Source: Streptomyces sp. NRRL B-1347 (GTDB lineage Bacteria; Actinomycetota; Actinomycetes; Streptomycetales; Streptomycetaceae). From it: a DNA stretch of 64,000 nt. The notes under the pieces were generated by a model that made no database searches, was not told where the DNA came from, and saw only the letters and a program-made list of their open reading frames with translations. The DNA lies in the NCBI RefSeq assembly GCF_000720325.1, contig NZ_JOJM01000013.1, positions 120,022 through 184,021 on the forward strand. The letters are read 5' to 3'. Positions 60,452 to 64,000 of this stretch are shown here, in pieces. Position 1 is the stretch's first letter. The number at the start of each line of letters is the position of its first letter. The translations under genes were made by a program, and so were the position numbers.

Positions 60452-61540
60452 ATGTCTGTGAGCTCAGTGATCGAATCCACCCGGTTCTCCGTCCTCGACC
60501 GTTCGCGCGTCCGCGAGGGGCACGAGGGCCCCGAGGTGCTGCGCGACACGGTCCGCTTCGCGCAGGACCTGGAAGCCCTCGGGTACCACCGCTTCTGGGT
60601 GTCCGAGCACCACGGCGTGCCCGGAGTCGCCGGTTCCGCGCCGACGGTGCTCGCGGCGGCCGTCGCCGGGGCCACCCGTACGATCCGGGTGGGCACGGGC
60701 GGCGTGATGCTGCCGAACCATCAGCCGTTCGTGGTCGCCGAGCAGTTCGGGGTCCTGGAGGCGCTCTTCCCCGGCCGGATCGACATGGGGCTCGGCCGCT
60801 CGGTCGGGTTCACCGACGGCGTCCGCAAGGCGCTCGGCCGCGACAAGCACGCCGCCGAGGACTTCGCGGCCCAGCTCACGGAGCTGCTCGACTGGTTCCG
60901 CGGCGCGTCGGACACCGGCGTGCGCGCCTACCCCGCCGACGGCGTGCGCGTCCCGGCGTACGTCCTGGCCACCGGCGAGGGCGCCGCCATCGCGGCGGCC
61001 GCGGGACTGCCGCTGGTCATCGGCGATCTGCGGGGCCGCGACAGGATGCTGCGCGCCGTCGACGGCTACCGCGCGGCCTTCACGCCCTCGGCGTGGGCGC
61101 GGGAGCCGTACGTGATCGTCTCGGGCTCGGTCGCCGTCGCGGAGACCGAGGCGGCGGCCCGCCGTCTGCTCGTGCCGGAGGCCTGGTCGATGGCGTACTC
61201 CCGCACCCACGGCACCTTCCCGCCGCTGCCGCCCGCCGAGCGCGTCCAGGAACTGGCGGCGACGGGCGGCATGACCGGCAAGGAACGCGACCTGTACGAG
61301 TCCGGGCTCCAGGGCCACATCCACGGCACCGAGGAGCAGGTCGCCGACGCCCTGGAGGGGCTGCTCAAGGACAGCGGCGCCCAGGAGGTCCTGGTGACCA
61401 CCAGTACGCACGACCGCGCGGGTCTGCTCGACTCCTACCGGCGCCTGGCGCGGGTGGCGGGCCTCGCCGGGGCCGCGGGAGCCTCCGGGGACTCCGGGGA
61501 CTCCGGGGACTCAGGGGCCTCGGGGACCGGCCGACGGTGA
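60452..61540 (+). CDS. LLM-class flavin/F420-dependent oxidoreductase
   Basis: A 362-residue luciferase-like monooxygenase. The TIM-barrel signature is clear: RFAQDLEALGYHRFWVSEHHGVPG, APTVLAAAVAGATRTIRVGTGGVMLPNHQPFVVAEQFGVLEALFPGRIDMGLGRS, then a DGVRVPAYVLATGEGAAIAAAAGLPLVIG region. It is of the MsnO8-like group common in actinobacteria. Cofactor FMN or F420 is not distinguishable. The C-terminal tail is a Gly/Asp/Ser repeat (GDSGDSGDSG) coded by a 9-bp tandem repeat. ATG 60452 is preferred. Confidence 0.85.
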   Translation: MSVSSVIESTRFSVLDRSRVREGHEGPEVLRDTVRFAQDLEALGYHRFWVSEHHGVPGVAGSAPTVLAAAVAGATRTIRVGTGGVMLPNHQPFVVAEQFGVLEALFPGRIDMGLGRSVGFTDGVRKALGRDKHAAEDFAAQLTELLDWFRGASDTGVRAYPADGVRVPAYVLATGEGAAIAAAAGLPLVIGDLRGRDRMLRAVDGYRAAFTPSAWAREPYVIVSGSVAVAETEAAARRLLVPEAWSMAYSRTHGTFPPLPPAERVQELAATGGMTGKERDLYESGLQGHIHGTEEQVADALEGLLKDSGAQEVLVTTSTHDRAGLLDSYRRLARVAGLAGAAGASGDSGDSGDSGASGTGRR

Positions 61541-61569
61541 CCGCCCGAGGTGCGCGAACGGCTCCGGCC

Positions 61570-61575
61570 TAGAAT
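61570..61575 (+). promoter_or_regulatory. Candidate -10 element before the UvrA-like gene
   Basis: TAGAAT at 61570-61575 matches the -10 consensus, 40 bases before the ATG. No good -35 is seen 17 bases upstream, so it is only a partial promoter. Confidence 0.3.
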
Positions 61576-61614
61576 CGTGGGGTTTGCCCCATCGCCGCGT
61601 TCGGAGCCCGCCCC

Positions 61615-63972
61615 ATGCCCAGCCCCCGCGCCCACGACCACGATCCGTTCGTCCGCGTACGGGGCGCCCGCGAGCACAATCTGCGCGGCGTCGACGTGGA
61701 CGTCCCCCGCGACGTGATCGCCGTGTTCACCGGCGTCTCCGGCTCCGGGAAGTCCTCGCTGGCCTTCGGGACCATCTACGCGGAGGCCCAGCGGCGCTAC
61801 TTCGAGTCCGTCGCGCCGTACGCGCGCCGCCTCATCCACCAGGTCGGGGCGCCCAAGGTCGGCGAGATCACCGGCCTGCCGCCCGCCGTCTCGCTCCAGC
61901 AGCGCAGGGCCGCGCCCACCTCCCGCTCCTCGGTGGGCACCGTCACGACGCTGTCCAACTCGCTGCGGATGCTGTTCTCGCGCGCCGGTGCCTACCCGGC
62001 GGGCGCCGAGCGGCTCGATTCGGACGCGTTCTCGCCGAACACGGCCGCCGGGGCGTGCCCCGCGTGCCACGGCCTCGGCCGGGTGCACCGCACCACGGAG
62101 GAGCTCCTCGTCCCCGACCCGTCCCTGTCCATCCGCGACGGCGCCATCGCGGCCTGGCCCGGCGCCTGGCAGGGCAAGAACCTCCGCGACGTCCTCGACA
62201 CGCTCGGCCACGACGTGGACCGGCCCTGGCGCGAACTGCCGCGCGGCGAGCGGGAGTGGATCCTGTTCACCGACGAGCAGCCGGTGGTGACGGTCCACCC
62301 CGTCCGCGAGGCCGGCCGCATCCAACGCCCCTACCAGGGCACGTACATGAGCGCCCGGCGCTACGTCATGAAGACGTTCTCCGACTCCAAGAGCCCGACC
62401 CTGCGCGCCAAGGCCGAGCGCTTCCTGACGAGCGAGCCGTGCCCGGCGTGCGGCGGCAGCAGGCTGCGGCCCGAGGCGCTCGCGGTGACGTTCGCGGGCC
62501 GCACGATCGCGGAGCTGGCCGCGCTGCCGCTGAGCGACCTCGCCGCGTGCCTGCGGGACACCGGCGGCTCGGAGACCGCCCGCGTCCTCACCGCCGACCT
62601 CCTGTCCCGCATCGACACCATCACCGAACTGGGCCTCGGCTACCTCTCCCCCGACCGCGCCACGCCGACGCTCTCCCCCGGCGAACTCCAGCGCCTGCGC
62701 CTCGCGACCCAGCTGCGCTCCGGGCTCTTCGGCGTCGTGTACGTCCTCGACGAGCCGTCGGCCGGGCTGCATCCGGCGGACACCGAGTCCCTCCTCACGG
62801 TGCTCGACCGGCTCAAGGCCGCGGGCAACTCGGTGTTCGTCGTGGAGCACCACCTCGACGTGATGCGGCACGCGGACTGGCTCGTGGACGTGGGCCCGCG
62901 CGCGGGCGAGCACGGCGGCGAGATCCTGCACAGCGGGCCCGTGGCGGAGCTCGCCGACGTTCCCGGGTCCGCGACGGCCCGCTACCTCTTCGGCCGTGCG
63001 CCCGCCCCGGCGCGGGAGGTCCGCGAGCCGCGCGGCTGGCTGAAGGCGGGCCCGGTGACCCGGCACAACCTGCGTGACGTGACGGTGGAGTTCCCCCTCG
63101 GCGCGTTCACCGCGGTCACCGGCGTCTCCGGCTCCGGCAAGTCGACGCTCCTCGGCGAACTCACCGAGGAGCTCGACGGCGTCGGCCGCCTGGTGCGCGT
63201 CGACCAGAAGCCCATCGGCCGCACCCCCCGCTCCAACCTGGCCACCTACACCGGCCTCTTCGACGTCGTGCGCAAGGTCTTCGCGGCGACGGACGCGGCG
63301 CGGGAGCGCGGGTACGGCGTCGGGCGGTTCTCCTTCAACGTGGCGGGCGGGCGGTGCGAGACCTGTCAGGGCGAGGGTTTCGTGAGCGTGGAGCTCCTCT
63401 TCCTGCCCAGTACGTACGCCCCCTGCCCCGACTGCGGAGGCGCTCGGTACAACCCGGAGACCCTCCAGGTCACCCACCACGGCAGGAACATCGCCGAGGT
63501 CCTCGACCTCACCGTCGAGGCCGCCGCAGGCTTCTTCGCCGACACGCCCGCCGTCCAGCGCAGCCTGGGCACCCTCATCGACGTCGGTCTCGGCTATCTG
63601 CGGCTCGGGCAGCCCGCCACGGAGCTGTCCGGGGGCGAGGCGCAGCGCATCAAGCTCGCCAGCGAGTTGCAGCGGGCGCGGCGCGGGCACACCCTCTACC
63701 TCCTGGACGAGCCCACGACCGGGCTGCACCCCGCCGATGTGGAACTGCTCGTGGGGCGGCTGCACGAGCTCGTCGACGCGGGGCACTCCGTGGTGGTCGC
63801 CGAGCACGACATGGCCGTGGTGGCCGGGGCGGACTGGGTGGTGGACCTCGGGCCCGGGGGCGGGGCCGGGGGTGGCCGCGTGGTGGCCTGCGGCCCGCCG
63901 CGGCAGGTCTCCCTCACCCCCCTCAGCCGCACGGCCCCCTACTTGGCCAAGGCCCTGCCCTCCCCGGCCTGA
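61615..63972 (+). CDS. UvrA-like ABC ATPase (short class II type)
   Basis: A 785-residue UvrA homologue, shorter than the standard 940-1000 residues. ABC domain 1 has Walker A (GVSGSGKSSLAFG, about 40-52), zinc Cys pairs (CPACHG), an altered signature LSPGELQRLRLATQL and Walker B LDEPSAGLHP. ABC domain 2 has Walker A (GVSGSGKSTLLG), zinc Cys pairs (CETCQGEGF, CPDCGG), signature LSGGEAQRIKLASEL and Walker B LLDEPTTGLHP. The UvrB-binding insertion appears absent. Short UvrA-like proteins are linked to drug resistance or damage tolerance. ATG 61615 is the first Met. Confidence 0.9.
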   Translation: MPSPRAHDHDPFVRVRGAREHNLRGVDVDVPRDVIAVFTGVSGSGKSSLAFGTIYAEAQRRYFESVAPYARRLIHQVGAPKVGEITGLPPAVSLQQRRAAPTSRSSVGTVTTLSNSLRMLFSRAGAYPAGAERLDSDAFSPNTAAGACPACHGLGRVHRTTEELLVPDPSLSIRDGAIAAWPGAWQGKNLRDVLDTLGHDVDRPWRELPRGEREWILFTDEQPVVTVHPVREAGRIQRPYQGTYMSARRYVMKTFSDSKSPTLRAKAERFLTSEPCPACGGSRLRPEALAVTFAGRTIAELAALPLSDLAACLRDTGGSETARVLTADLLSRIDTITELGLGYLSPDRATPTLSPGELQRLRLATQLRSGLFGVVYVLDEPSAGLHPADTESLLTVLDRLKAAGNSVFVVEHHLDVMRHADWLVDVGPRAGEHGGEILHSGPVAELADVPGSATARYLFGRAPAPAREVREPRGWLKAGPVTRHNLRDVTVEFPLGAFTAVTGVSGSGKSTLLGELTEELDGVGRLVRVDQKPIGRTPRSNLATYTGLFDVVRKVFAATDAARERGYGVGRFSFNVAGGRCETCQGEGFVSVELLFLPSTYAPCPDCGGARYNPETLQVTHHGRNIAEVLDLTVEAAAGFFADTPAVQRSLGTLIDVGLGYLRLGQPATELSGGEAQRIKLASELQRARRGHTLYLLDEPTTGLHPADVELLVGRLHELVDAGHSVVVAEHDMAVVAGADWVVDLGPGGGAGGGRVVACGPPRQVSLTPLSRTAPYLAKALPSPA

Positions 63973-64000
63973 CCCCCTCTCCCACCCGCCCACCCATACC

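Noticed and set aside
1..64000. tRNA, rRNA, CRISPR arrays, IS elements and integrase genes
   Set aside because: None was recognised by reading; no transposase, inverted-repeat IS ends, array-like repeats or cloverleaf candidates stood out.

Overview
The window is about 64 kb of very GC-rich DNA. It carries streptomycete hallmarks: a WhiB-like regulator, a SigB/SigF-type sigma factor, an RsbW-like ATPase, a LAL regulator, ergothioneine genes, a dre-like chitinase promoter, GTG/TTG starts and ATGA/GTGA overlaps. It is almost certainly a Streptomyces chromosome segment, probably outside the most conserved core. I see no rRNA, tRNA, CRISPR array, IS element or integrase.

Layout. 1-2.8 kb: the end of a siphovirus-type tail module (Dit-like protein, fibre-like protein, Gp37-like protein, small coiled-coil protein). 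2.8-10 kb: FAD monooxygenase, PPOX/F420 reductase, a large LAL regulator, a secreted GH18 chitinase with a dre-like site at its promoter, and a secreted HExxH protein. 10.05-20.5 kb: a leftward biosynthetic cluster. Its core is a one-module NRPS-like protein read as A-T-E-R whose adenylation pocket resembles an Asp code. Around it are a class III aminotransferase, a TauD-type and a PhyH-type dioxygenase, an SDR, a methyltransferase, a ParB-like small protein and an MFS exporter that appears broken by an internal deletion.

21-31.7 kb: anti-sigma-type ATPase and sigma factor facing each other, small enzymes (VOC, DUF218, RidA), a WYL regulator, a lipoprotein, a coupled operon of HemK-like methyltransferase, CDGSH protein and haem-oxygenase-like iron protein, and a LysE exporter. 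31.7-34.6 kb: a tight leftward trio of two different Fe(II)/2OG dioxygenases and a methyltransferase, a candidate unrecognised mini-pathway. 34.8-42.8 kb: small and secreted proteins, a decayed lipoprotein paralogue, FKBP isomerase and pirin. 42.8-52.9 kb: an MprAB-like two-component pair, GT4 glycosyltransferase, APH-type kinase, WhiB-like protein, pyridine nucleotide-disulfide oxidoreductase, thioredoxin, and a LacI regulator divergent from an amidase.

53-58 kb: egtABCD, a fully overlapping ergothioneine operon without egtE. 58-64 kb: an orphan sugar-type binding lipoprotein, dodecin, HAD phosphatase, LLM oxidoreductase and a short UvrA-like ABC ATPase.

The most interesting pathway idea is in the 10-20 kb cluster. 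An A(Asp)-T-E-R protein would release D-aspartate alpha-semialdehyde or its alcohol. The aminotransferase and methyltransferase could turn it into a 3,4-diaminobutyrate-type (aminocarnitine-like) product. This is inference from domain order and the residues I read, not from any search.
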